In this document: positions 54,544-62,364 of the stretch, one piece after another
Position numbering within the stretch: the stretch's first letter is position 1
How the letters are laid out: each line of letters begins with the position of its first letter
NCBI RefSeq assembly: GCF_900240335.1
Contig: NZ_LT964979.1
Location: 1,674,001 to 1,738,000 of the forward strand
DNA: 64,000 nt
Direction of reading: 5' to 3'
Source: Flavimobilis massiliensis
Lineage (GTDB): Bacteria > Actinomycetota > Actinomycetes > Actinomycetales > Cellulomonadaceae
The notes under the pieces: model-generated
Database searches by the model: none
What the model was told of the DNA's origin: nothing
The model's input: only the letters and a program-made list of their open reading frames with translations
Made by a program: the position numbers and the translations under genes

Positions 54544-54570
54544 CACCCCGCAGGGGTGCTGCCGCGCAAG
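54544..54570. repeat. 27-bp direct repeat, copy 2 (hairpin)
   Basis: Identical to 54472-54498. The pair sits between convergent genes (membrane protein and ABC permease) and probably serves as two terminators. Confidence 0.85.
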
Positions 54571-54577
54571 CCGTCCC

Positions 54578-55309
54578 CTACCGCGTCCGGCGCCGCAGCG
54601 TCACGACGCCGAGGACGATCGCCCCGACGACGAACAGGGCGATCGCCCCGATCGCCCCCCGCACGTCGGCCCACGCAGCACCGAGCGCAAGCTGCTGCAT
54701 CGACTCGATGCCGTACGTGAGCGGCATCGCCCGCGAGAACCACTCGAGAGCCTGCGGCATGTCCGCGCGCGGCATGAGGATCCCGCACACGAGCAGTTGC
54801 GGGAAGATCACCGCCGGCATGAGCTGCACCGCCTGAAACTCCGTGCGCGCGAGCGCCGACGCCCCGAGACCCAACGCCGAGCCGAGCACCGCATCGAGCA
54901 CCGCCACGAGCACCACGAGCCCGAGCGACCCCGCGACGTCCATGCCGAGCACCCACGTCGTGAACCCCACGAGCACGAGCCCCTGCACCGTCGCGAGCAG
55001 CGCGAACGCGAGCGCGTACCCGACGACGACGTCCGCCCGCCCGACGGGCAGCGTCATGAGCCGTTCGAGCGTCCCCGACTGTCGCTCGCGCAGCATCGCG
55101 ACGCTCGTCACGAGGAACATCACGAGCATGGGGAACATGCCGACGAGCATCGGCCCCCAGTGGTCGAGCGTCGGTGTGCCCGAGAACATCCACGCGACGA
55201 TGCTCAGCAGGAGGCACGGCAGGACGATGACGAGCGCGATCGTGCGGCGGTCGTGACGCAGCTGGCGCAGGACCCGCGCGGTCGTCACGAGGGTGCGGTG
55301 GAGGCTCAT
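54578..55309 (-). CDS. ABC-2 type transporter permease
   Basis: 243 residues, six transmembrane helices, DrrB-like exporter permease. LRERQSGTLERLMTLPVGRADVVVGYALAFALL is the ABC-2 family signature after helix 2, and QLLVCGILMPRADMPQALEWFSRAMPLTY is the conserved C-terminal loop. Forms an exporter with the ATPase encoded just upstream (4-bp overlap). Substrate unknown; related systems export antibiotics or lipids. Confidence 0.92.
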   Translation of the reverse strand: MSLHRTLVTTARVLRQLRHDRRTIALVIVLPCLLLSIVAWMFSGTPTLDHWGPMLVGMFPMLVMFLVTSVAMLRERQSGTLERLMTLPVGRADVVVGYALAFALLATVQGLVLVGFTTWVLGMDVAGSLGLVVLVAVLDAVLGSALGLGASALARTEFQAVQLMPAVIFPQLLVCGILMPRADMPQALEWFSRAMPLTYGIESMQQLALGAAWADVRGAIGAIALFVVGAIVLGVVTLRRRTR

Positions 55310-56043
55310 CGGTCGCTCCCGTCGGTCGGCGCGGCGCCATCGACGAGGGTGAGGAACGCGCCCTCGACGTCGTCCGCGCCTGTCACGGCGAGCAGGCCCG
55401 GCACCGTGTCGTCCGCGAGGAGCTCGCCGTCTCGCAGGAGGAGGACGCGGTCGCAGCGCTCGGCCTCGTCCATGACGTGGCTCGACACGAGGAGCGTCGT
55501 CCCGCGGTCGCGCAGCGTCCGGAACAGGGCCCACAGGTCGCGGCGCAGGACAGGGTCGAGGCCGACGGTCGGCTCGTCGAGGACGAGCAGCGGCGGCGAC
55601 CCGAGCAGCCCGACGCCGAGCGACACACGTGCTGCCTCGCCGCCCGAGAGCTCGGCGACGAGCGTGTCGCGGTGCCGCACGAGGTCGACGTCAGCGAGCA
55701 CCCGCTCGACCTCGTCGCGACCCGCGCCGAGGAGTCCCGCACCGTGCCGGAGGTTCTCGCCGACCGTGAGGTCCACGTACACCGACGGCTGCTGCGACAC
55801 GTAGCCGACGCGGCCGCGCAGCGCCCGCTCGCCGGCCGGACGCCCGAGCACGCTCACCGAGCCGCCGGCGACGACCTGAACACCGACGATCGCGCGCATG
55901 AGCGTCGTCTTGCCCGAGCCTGACGGGCCGAGCAGGCCCACGACCTGCCCGGCGGGGACGGAGAGCGAGAGCCCGTCGAGCACGGTCGTGCGGCCGCGCA
56001 CGACGCGCAGCCCCCGGACGTCGACGGCAGGATCACCGGTCAT
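55306..56043 (-). CDS. ABC transporter ATP-binding protein
   Basis: 245 residues from ATG 56043 (MTGDPAVDVRGLRV); ATG 56052 is an alternative. Walker A GPSGSGKTT, Q-loop YVSQQP, signature LSGGEAARVSLG, Walker B LLVLDEPTVGLDP and H-loop LLVSSHVMDEAERC are all intact. CcmA/DrrA type. Paired with the permease at 54578-55309. Confidence 0.93.
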   Translation of the reverse strand: MTGDPAVDVRGLRVVRGRTTVLDGLSLSVPAGQVVGLLGPSGSGKTTLMRAIVGVQVVAGGSVSVLGRPAGERALRGRVGYVSQQPSVYVDLTVGENLRHGAGLLGAGRDEVERVLADVDLVRHRDTLVAELSGGEAARVSLGVGLLGSPPLLVLDEPTVGLDPVLRRDLWALFRTLRDRGTTLLVSSHVMDEAERCDRVLLLRDGELLADDTVPGLLAVTGADDVEGAFLTLVDGAAPTDGSDR

Positions 56044-56162
56044 ACGGTCCATCCAACACCCGAACAGCTGGCCTGCACCGCGACGGGGCCCGTGTCGTCG
56101 CGGGGCGCAGCTCACGCGACGGGGCGGGCGAGGACCCCCACGACGTCACAGCGCGGCTGGCT

Positions 56163-56918
56163 CTACAGCGGGAACGCGAGGAAGAAGTTCTCGATCGCCG
56201 CGCCGGGGCCCGTCGCGCGGAACGCGGTCGTGCCGTTGGTCCACGTGGCGAGTCCGACCTCGCCGCCCGTCGCGACCGACGCCGTCCCGACCTCGTTGTC
56301 CCCGACGCGCACGGGCAGCTCGGTGACGGTCGAGCCTTCGCTCGGTGCGGTGTCGCCGTCCGCGGACTTCTGCGCGGCCTCGGCCGCGGCCTCGACCGTG
56401 CGCGCCTGGACGACGTCGACGACGACGGTGCCGCCCGCGCCGTCCGTGTACGTGAGCCGGTAGGACTCGAGCGGCTTCTTCGCGACCTTGGTGCGCTCCT
56501 GCGTGACGACGGTCCACTGGAGGACCGAGTCCGGCAGCGCCTTCTGGAGCGGGGTCTTCGTCTCGCGCTCGGCGGGCGTGCCGACAGGCGTCGGGAGCGG
56601 GTTAGTGATCGTCACGGCGGGCGGCGTCGTCGGGGCGGCGACCGGCTCGTCACGCTGGGTGACGACGATCGCGACGACGACGGCCACGACGGCCAGGACC
56701 GCAGCGCCACCGGCGATCCACAAGCCACGGGCGCGCCGGCGCGGCTGCGCGTGGGCAGCCCCGTCGCGGGGCGCGGCCACAGCGGCAGCGGTCGCAGGGT
56801 CGTCGGCCGCAGGCACCCCGTCGGCAGTGCCCGGCACTTCGTCGGACGCTGCGGCGGCCGCCGCGTCCGGCGTCGGATCCTCGGGCGTGCGCGCGTGCTC
56901 GTCGTCGTGCGTGCTCAT
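56163..56918 (-). CDS. Hypothetical single-pass membrane protein
   Basis: 251 residues from ATG 56918 (MSTHDDEHARTPED), with AGGAAGGA upstream. Disordered acidic/Ala-rich cytoplasmic head, one transmembrane helix (about 66-88), then an extracytoplasmic domain beginning PPAVTITNPLPTP with the core QWTVVTQERTKVAKKPLESYRLTYTDGAGGTVVVDVVQA. I do not recognise the extracellular domain. The frame is open upstream, but that part belongs to a LacI relic. Confidence 0.7.
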   Translation of the reverse strand: MSTHDDEHARTPEDPTPDAAAAAASDEVPGTADGVPAADDPATAAAVAAPRDGAAHAQPRRRARGLWIAGGAAVLAVVAVVVAIVVTQRDEPVAAPTTPPAVTITNPLPTPVGTPAERETKTPLQKALPDSVLQWTVVTQERTKVAKKPLESYRLTYTDGAGGTVVVDVVQARTVEAAAEAAQKSADGDTAPSEGSTVTELPVRVGDNEVGTASVATGGEVGLATWTNGTTAFRATGPGAAIENFFLAFPL

Positions 56919-56963
56919 CGTGCGTCCTTCCTGGAGGTGCTCCCGGAAGCGTACGTCGCGACG

Positions 56964-57004
56964 CACGCAGGCGCCCGCCCCGGACGGCGACGGGCGCCTG
57001 CGTG
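56964..57004. terminator. Hairpin upstream of the membrane protein gene
   Basis: 14-bp perfect stem CACGCAGGCGCCCG and its complement, 13-nt loop. Directly follows the LacI relic on the minus strand and may be the terminator that once closed that gene. Confidence 0.65.
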
Positions 57005-57152
57005 GACGGCCGCGCACCGCAGCCCGCGTCTGCGGCCGCACGTTCGGATGGTCGTTGAGCACACGCGACACCGTCTGGTGCGAGACGCCGGCGACCTACG
57101 CGACATCAGCCATCGACGGCGCACGGCCCGACGTCGGAACGCCTGCGGGCAT
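57005..57152 (-). pseudogene. LacI-family regulator relic (HTH only, with in-frame stop)
   Basis: From ATG 57152 the translation reads a short leader, then SMADVA, a TAG stop (57096-57098) and VAGVSHQTVSRVLNDHPNVR, then PQTRAAV, i.e. the LacI DNA-binding domain with one codon changed to stop. Homology ends at about codon 46, and the sugar-binding domain is gone; the next ORF begins 90 bp later. It fills most of the 332-bp stretch between 56918 and radA. Decay or misassembly cannot be told apart here because the radA artefact lies close by. Confidence 0.8.
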
Positions 57153-57250
57153 GGAGCCCCTCGTCCTGTCCGCACGGCCCGGACCAGGTCCACTCTCGCA
57201 GGTCCCCGGCCTCGCGCCCCGATGTCGGTGGCCCCCGCTAGCGTGTCGGC

Positions 57251-58849
57251 ATGGCCGCACGCACCCCCCGCCCCNGGGCGCGACCTCGTGCTGCGGCGGC
57301 CCCCCCGCGGCCTTGGGACCGCCGCGGCCTCCCCCCCCCCCCCCCCCCTCCTCCCGCCGGTCCCCCCCCCCCCCCTGCCGGCCCTCCCCGCGCCGCCCCC
57401 CCACCGCCCCTCCCTGCCCCGCGCCCCCCCCCCCCTCCTCCCCCCCCCCGCCCCCCCTCCCCCCGCCCCCGCCCCGCGTTCCGCTGCACCGAATGCGGCT
57501 GGACCACCGCGAAGTGGGTCGGCCGCTGCGGCGAGTGCCAGGAGTGGGGCACCGTCTCGGAGGCCGAGGCCCCTGCGGGGCCGCGCACCGCCGCGACCTC
57601 GCCCGCGCGCACGCCCGCCATCCCCATCGCCGACGTCCCCGTCGACGCCGCGCGCGCCGTCCCGACAGGCGTCGACGAGCTCGACCGCGTCCTCGGCGGC
57701 GGCCTCGTCCCCGGCGCCGTCGTCCTCCTCGCCGGCGAGCCCGGCGTCGGCAAGTCGACCCTCCTCCTCGACGTCGCCGCGATCGCCGCGATGGGCGGCC
57801 GCACCGTCCTCTACGTCTCCGGCGAGGAATCCGCGGGGCAGGTGCGGCTGCGCGCCGAGCGCATCGGGGCGCTCGCACCGTCGCTCCTCCTCGCCTCGGA
57901 GACAGACCTCGGCACCGTCCTCGGCCACGTCGAGTCGAACGTGCCCGACCTGCTCGTCCTCGACTCCGTCCAGACGATCGCCTCGACCGCCGTCGAGGGC
58001 GGACCGGGCGGCGTCGCGCAGGTCCGCGAGGTCGCGTCGGCGATCATCCAGGCCGCTAAGTCCCGCAACATGCCCGTCCTGCTCGTCGGCCATGTCACGA
58101 AGGACGGCTCCGTCGCGGGCCCCCGCACCCTCGAGCACCTCGTCGACGTCGTCTGCACGTTCGAGGGCGACCGGCACTCGAGCCTCCGGCTCGTGCGCGC
58201 TGTGAAGAACCGCTACGGGCCCACCGACGAGGTCGGGTGCTTCGAGCTCGCCGAGGGCGGCATCGTCGGGCTCGCCGACCCGTCGGGGCTCTTCGTCTCC
58301 GCAGCCGTCCAGGACGTCCCCGGCACGTGCGTCACCGTCACCCTCGAGGGACGACGGCCGCTGCCGCTCGAGGTCCAGGCACTCGCCGTCCCCTCGACCG
58401 TCCCCAATCCCCGGCGCACCACCAACGGGCTCGACTCCTCCCGCCTCGCGATGCTCCTCGCCGTCATGCACCGCTTCGCCGGCCTGCGGCTCGACCAGCA
58501 GGACGTCTACGCGTCGACCGTCGGCGGCCTGCGCGTCTCCGAGCCCGCCGCCGATCTCGCCGTGACGCTCGCCGTCATGAGCGCAGCCCGCCACCGTGCC
58601 CTGCCACGCGGCACGTTCGCGATCGGCGAGGTCGGGCTCTCGGGCGAACTCCGGCCCGTGGCCGCGCTCGCCCGCCGCCTCGGCGAGGCTGCACGGCTCG
58701 GGCTCCGCACCGCCGTCGTCCCCGCAACCTCCGCCGCCCAGCTCGACCCCGCCCGGCTGCCCGCCGGACTCACCCTGCGGCCCGTCCACCACGTCGCCGA
58801 GGTCGCCGAGCTCTTCTTCGCCGACGCCGACGAGCGCGCCACCCGCTGA
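57251..58849 (+). CDS. radA: DNA repair protein RadA (N-terminal coding sequence corrupted)
   Basis: RecA-like ATPase with zinc finger and Lon-like domain; helps branch migration in recombination. As read, 532 codons; residues 9-76 are Pro/Arg/Ala artefact from a poly-C tract with an N (57275). Authentic RadA begins about FRCTECGWTTAKWVGRCGEC (57479), the C4 zinc finger that normally lies within the first 10-30 residues. Then Walker A GEPGVGKSTLLLDV, Walker B DLLVLDSVQT, the KNRYG motif (AVKNRYGPTDEVG) and the Lon-like C-terminus. TAGCGT (57239-57244) is 6 bp before ATG 57251, so that start is probably right. Real length should be about 460-475. Confidence 0.93.
   Translation: MAARTPRPXARPRAAAAPPRPWDRRGLPPPPPPPPAGPPPPPAGPPRAAPPPPLPAPRPPPPPPPPRPPSPRPRPAFRCTECGWTTAKWVGRCGECQEWGTVSEAEAPAGPRTAATSPARTPAIPIADVPVDAARAVPTGVDELDRVLGGGLVPGAVVLLAGEPGVGKSTLLLDVAAIAAMGGRTVLYVSGEESAGQVRLRAERIGALAPSLLLASETDLGTVLGHVESNVPDLLVLDSVQTIASTAVEGGPGGVAQVREVASAIIQAAKSRNMPVLLVGHVTKDGSVAGPRTLEHLVDVVCTFEGDRHSSLRLVRAVKNRYGPTDEVGCFELAEGGIVGLADPSGLFVSAAVQDVPGTCVTVTLEGRRPLPLEVQALAVPSTVPNPRRTTNGLDSSRLAMLLAVMHRFAGLRLDQQDVYASTVGGLRVSEPAADLAVTLAVMSAARHRALPRGTFAIGEVGLSGELRPVAALARRLGEAARLGLRTAVVPATSAAQLDPARLPAGLTLRPVHHVAEVAELFFADADERATR
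57271..57478. other. Poly-C low-quality assembly tract with an N
   Basis: About 200 bp dominated by C, including an 18-base C run at 57331-57348 and several runs of 9 or more. It starts beside an N at 57275. It replaces the first codons of radA. Poly-C on this strand equals poly-G on the other, the dark-cycle error of two-colour Illumina chemistry. Confidence 0.85.
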
Positions 58850-58880
58850 GCTCTGCGGGTCAGACGGATAGGATCACGAC

Positions 58881-59966
58881 GTGCCCCAGATCTCCGCCCA
58901 CATGGACGCCCAGTTGCGCGACACCCTCATGGCCGTCGCGCCCGGCACCGAGCTGCGCGACGGGCTCGAACGCATCCTCCGTGGGCGCACCGGCGCGCTC
59001 ATCGTCATGGGCATGGACCCCGTCGTCGAGTCCCTCTGCTCGGGCGGCTTCGAGCTCGAGGTCGACTTCTCCGCGACCCGTCTGCGCGAGCTCGCGAAGA
59101 TGGACGGCGCGATCGTCCTCGACCCGCGGAACTCACGCATCGTCCGCGCCGCCGTCCAGCTTCTCCCCGACGCCACGATCCCGACGTCCGAGTCCGGCAC
59201 ACGTCACCGCACGGCCGAGCGCGTCGCCAAGCAGACCGGCTTCCCCGTGATCTCCGTCTCGCAGTCCATGCGGATCGTCGCCGTCTACACCGGCGGCGGC
59301 CGCCACGTCCTCGAGGACACCGAGGTCATCCAGTCCCGCGCCAACCAGGCCCTCTCGACGCTCGAGCGCTACCGCGCCCGCCTCGACGAGGTGTCCGGAA
59401 CGCTCTCCGCGCTCGAGATCGAGGACCTCGTCACCGTCCGCGACGTGTGCGCGGTCGTCCAGCGGCTCGAGATGGTCTCTCGCATCCACGAGGAGATCGC
59501 CGGGTACGTCATCGAGCTCGGGACCGACGGTCGGCTCCTCGCGCTCCAGCTCGACGAGCTCGTCGGCGGTCTCGGCTCCGACCGCGACGCCGTCATCCGT
59601 GACTACGTCGAGCTGCGCGCCAAGGACCGCTCGATCGTCGACGTCCTCCAGGCCCTGTCCTTGCTCGACTCGACGCAGCTCCTCGACCTCTCCCAGATCG
59701 GTCGGGTCCTCGGCCTGCCCGGGGGCGGCGACGCCCTCGACGCGGCCGTCGCCCCGCACGGCTACCGCCTGCTCTCGAAGGTTCCGCGCCTGCCCGCGAC
59801 GATCGTCGAGCGCCTCGTCACGCACTTCGGTGGCCTGCAGCGGCTCCTCGCCGCCACGATCGAGGAGCTCATGGGCGTCGACGGCGTCGGCGAGCAGCGG
59901 GCGCGCGCCGTCCGTGAGGGCCTCTCGCGCCTCGCGGAGTCGAGCATCCTCGAGCGGTACGTCTGA
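58881..59966 (+). CDS. disA: DNA integrity scanning protein DisA (diadenylate cyclase)
   Basis: Makes c-di-AMP while scanning DNA for branches. 361 residues from GTG 58881. DAC domain with the DGA motif at 75-77 (AKMDGAIVLD) and the RHR motif at 108-110 (GTRHRTAERVA), a linker helical domain, and a C-terminal helix-hairpin-helix (EELMGVDGVGEQRARAVREGL). TAGGAT (58869-58874) is 6 bp upstream. Follows radA by 31 bp, an arrangement conserved in Firmicutes and actinobacteria; RadA is known to modulate DisA in Bacillus. Confidence 0.96.
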   Translation: MPQISAHMDAQLRDTLMAVAPGTELRDGLERILRGRTGALIVMGMDPVVESLCSGGFELEVDFSATRLRELAKMDGAIVLDPRNSRIVRAAVQLLPDATIPTSESGTRHRTAERVAKQTGFPVISVSQSMRIVAVYTGGGRHVLEDTEVIQSRANQALSTLERYRARLDEVSGTLSALEIEDLVTVRDVCAVVQRLEMVSRIHEEIAGYVIELGTDGRLLALQLDELVGGLGSDRDAVIRDYVELRAKDRSIVDVLQALSLLDSTQLLDLSQIGRVLGLPGGGDALDAAVAPHGYRLLSKVPRLPATIVERLVTHFGGLQRLLAATIEELMGVDGVGEQRARAVREGLSRLAESSILERYV

Positions 59967-59987
59967 CATCGGCCGCGAGGCCGCGCC

Positions 59988-60590
59988 TCACTTGAGGCGG
60001 AAGACGATCTCCTTCGACGCGACGCCGAGGACGGTCGCCGACGCGCGGTAGGTGCCGGCCTTCGCCTCAACACCCTTGCGCGGGCAGCCTTCCTCGGAGC
60101 GCGTGCGGTCCCACGTGAGCGTCGACGCCTCCGACTTGCCCGCGCCGACGAGCAGCGTCTTCGGCTTCGCCTTGGCCGCGCAGTCGCTGCTGCCCCACAC
60201 GCGGGCCGGCCCGGACGTCACCGTGACGACGCGCGTCTCCGCGGAGACGTCGACGAGGCACGGAATCTCCGACGAGTTCGTCATCGTCACCGTGAACGCA
60301 GGCTCGGAGCCCGCCGCGAACTCGGTGCCGTTCGCCTCGAGCGTCGTCGCGAGCATGTCCTTCGTGCAGATGGGGACGCCGGCTGTTCCCGTCGGAGTCG
60401 GTGTCGGAGCCGACGACGCGCCGCCCGACGCGGCCGGTGCCGGGGCCTTCGCGTCGCCCGACCCGCCGACCTTCTGGACGAGCACCACGCCAAGGACAAC
60501 GACGATCACGAGCACAGCGAGCACGACGATCCGCCGCCGCCAGTACACACGTGACGGCAACGACCCTGTGGGCCTCAGGAGCGTGCTCAC
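59988..60590 (-). CDS. Hypothetical membrane-anchored protein
   Basis: 200 residues from GTG 60590 (VSTLLRPTGSLPSRV; GAGGAGG upstream). One transmembrane helix (IVVLAVLVIVVVLGVVLVQKV), a Ser/Thr/Pro linker, then an extracytoplasmic domain with FTVTMTNSSEIPCLVDVSAE and SDCAAKAKPKTLLVGAG, which looks like an Ig-like beta sandwich with paired cysteines. No family recognised with confidence. Convergent with disA. Confidence 0.7.
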   Translation of the reverse strand: MSTLLRPTGSLPSRVYWRRRIVVLAVLVIVVVLGVVLVQKVGGSGDAKAPAPAASGGASSAPTPTPTGTAGVPICTKDMLATTLEANGTEFAAGSEPAFTVTMTNSSEIPCLVDVSAETRVVTVTSGPARVWGSSDCAAKAKPKTLLVGAGKSEASTLTWDRTRSEEGCPRKGVEAKAGTYRASATVLGVASKEIVFRLK

Positions 60591-60686
60591 CGGTCCTCCT
60601 CGCTCGGTCCTGAGAGACACGCTAGTGCGGGCCACCGACACGCGCGGGCCCGGCACGCCGGGGCCCGCGGGTGCGACCATGGCTCC

Positions 60687-61571
60687 GTGCCCACCGCTTC
60701 CCCTGCCCTCCTGCGCGCCCGCGTCGTCGAGTGGTTCGCCCACGCGGCCCGTCCGCTGCCGTGGCGCGCGCCCGGCACGACACCGTGGGGCGTGCTCGTC
60801 TCCGAGGTGATGTCTCAGCAGACGCCCGTCGCGCGTGTCGAGCCGTCGTGGCACGCATGGCTCGAGCGGTGGCCTGGCCCGGCCGAGCTCGCGACGGCCG
60901 AGGCCGCCGAGGTCCTGCGGATGTGGGGCACGCTCGGCTACCCGCGGCGGGCGCTACGCCTGCAGGACTGCGCGCGGGCGATCGTCGAACGGCATGGCGG
61001 CACGGTGCCGTCGTCGTACGAGGACCTGCTCGCGCTGCCCGGCATCGGCCCCTACACCGCGGGCGCGGTGCTGGCGTTCGCGTTCGGGCGTCGGGCCGTC
61101 GTCCTCGACACGAACGTCCGGCGTGTGCTCGCACGCGCCGTCGCGGGCACGGCGCTGCCGCACCCGCACCAGACGGCCGGGGAGGTGCGGCTCGCGGAGT
61201 CGGTCCTGCCCGACGACGACGCGTCGGCAGCCGCGTGGTCTGCAGCGTCGATGGAACTCGGGGCGCTCGTCTGCACAGCACGCGCGCCGCGCTGCAGCGA
61301 GTGCCCGGTCGCGGACCTGTGCACGTGGCGGCTCGCCGGGTCGCCGCCCGACGAGCACGCGGGACGGCGCCGGACGCAGGCGTGGCACGGCACGGACCGG
61401 CAGTGCCGCGGCCGTGTCATGGCCGTGCTGCGGGAGGCGTCGTCCCCGGTCCCCCGCCCTGACCTGGCGCCTCTCTGGCCGGACGCCGCCCAGCTCGACC
61501 GCTGCATCGCGAGTCTGCTCGAGGACCACCTCGCGGAGGAGTCGTCGGACGGCCTCCACCTCCCCACCTAA
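60687..61571 (+). CDS. mutY: A/G-specific adenine glycosylase
   Basis: Removes adenine opposite 8-oxoguanine. 294 residues from GTG 60687. Catalytic Glu40 in WGVLVSEVMSQQTPVARV, helix-hairpin-helix LPGIGPYTAGAVLAFAFG followed by catalytic Asp in VVLDTNVRRVLAR, and the C-X6-C-X2-C-X5-C iron-sulfur motif in CTARAPRCSECPVADLC. It lacks the long C-terminal Nudix-like domain of E. coli MutY (350 residues), retaining only a short helical end, as in many actinobacteria. Confidence 0.93.
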   Translation: MPTASPALLRARVVEWFAHAARPLPWRAPGTTPWGVLVSEVMSQQTPVARVEPSWHAWLERWPGPAELATAEAAEVLRMWGTLGYPRRALRLQDCARAIVERHGGTVPSSYEDLLALPGIGPYTAGAVLAFAFGRRAVVLDTNVRRVLARAVAGTALPHPHQTAGEVRLAESVLPDDDASAAAWSAASMELGALVCTARAPRCSECPVADLCTWRLAGSPPDEHAGRRRTQAWHGTDRQCRGRVMAVLREASSPVPRPDLAPLWPDAAQLDRCIASLLEDHLAEESSDGLHLPT

Positions 61572-61582
61572 CCCCCACCGGT

Positions 61583-61655
61583 TCGCGAGATAGCGGCCAC
61601 CGGACGAGATAGCGCGAGAGACGCGCTATTTCGTCCGAGGAGCGCTATCTCGCGA
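61583..61655. terminator. Nested double hairpin between mutY and the GNAT gene
   Basis: Outer stem TCGCGAGATAGCG (61583-61595) pairs with 61643-61655; inner stem CGGACGAGATAGCGCG (61601-61616) pairs with 61622-61637 with one wobble. GAGATAGCG and its complement occur four times. Likely a strong two-way terminator. Confidence 0.7.
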
Positions 61656-61667
61656 GACGGGCAGGTG

Positions 61668-62183
61668 TCAGAGGTGGAGGAGCATGCGGGTGTTGCCGAG
61701 GGTGTTCGGCTTGACCCGCGCGAGGTCGAGGAACTCCGCGACGCCGTCGTCGTGCGAGCGCAGCAGCTCCGCGTAGACCTCGGGCGTGACGACCGTGCCG
61801 TCGATCTCCTCGAAGCCGTGGCGCGAGAAGAAGTCGACCTCGAACGTCAGGCAGAACACGCGCTCGAGCCCGAGCGCTCGGGCGCGGTCGACGAGCGTGT
61901 CGAGGATCGCGTGCCCGACGCCCGCGCCCACCCAGCCCGGTGCGACGGCGAGAGTGCGGATCTCCGCGAGGTCCCACCACATGACGTGGAGCGCTCCGCA
62001 GCCGATGACGGTGTCCGCGCTGTCGACGGCGACGACGAACTCCTGCACGGCCTCGTAGTAGGTGACCTGTTCCTTCGCGATGAGGATGCGTCGGTGAGCG
62101 TACGGCTCGACGAGCTCGCAGATCGCGTGGACGTCGGCGGGCAAGGCGGGGCGGACGGTGAAGGCGGGAGGTGCGGAGCTCAC
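61668..62183 (-). CDS. GNAT N-acetyltransferase, probable N-acetylglutamate synthase (ArgA, short form)
   Basis: 171 residues from GTG 62183. GNAT fold with acetyl-CoA loop VAPGWVGAGVGHAILDTLV, plus MWWDLAEIRTLAV, FCLTFEVDFFSRHGFEEIDG and VKPNTLGNTRMLL, which match the short actinobacterial ArgA (M. tuberculosis Rv2747 type) that acetylates glutamate for arginine synthesis. No other arg gene is nearby. TAGCGT on the minus strand (62190-62195) is 6 bp before the start: leaderless. Confidence 0.85.
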   Translation of the reverse strand: MSSAPPAFTVRPALPADVHAICELVEPYAHRRILIAKEQVTYYEAVQEFVVAVDSADTVIGCGALHVMWWDLAEIRTLAVAPGWVGAGVGHAILDTLVDRARALGLERVFCLTFEVDFFSRHGFEEIDGTVVTPEVYAELLRSHDDGVAEFLDLARVKPNTLGNTRMLLHL

Positions 62184-62364
62184 GCGAGAACGCTACTCCC
62201 CGGTGATCGCGCCTGACGTCGATCAGATACCGATGTGGTTGAAACTGCGATGATCTTGCGTTGCGGACAATACGCCGATCCGTCGCGCGGTCCGCGATCA
62301 TCTCCTCAGCGCACGTCAGGATGTGCACGGCAACTATGCCGAAGATCGAGAGAGAGAGAGAGCC

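Noticed and set aside
57005..57071. LacI-like sequence as the true N-terminus of the 56163-56918 membrane protein
   Set aside because: A strong ribosome-binding site precedes ATG 56918, a hairpin lies between, and a DNA-binding start fused to a membrane protein makes no sense here.
57271..57478. Proline-rich N-terminal domain on RadA
   Set aside because: Coded by homopolymeric C with an adjoining N; RadA normally begins close to its zinc finger.
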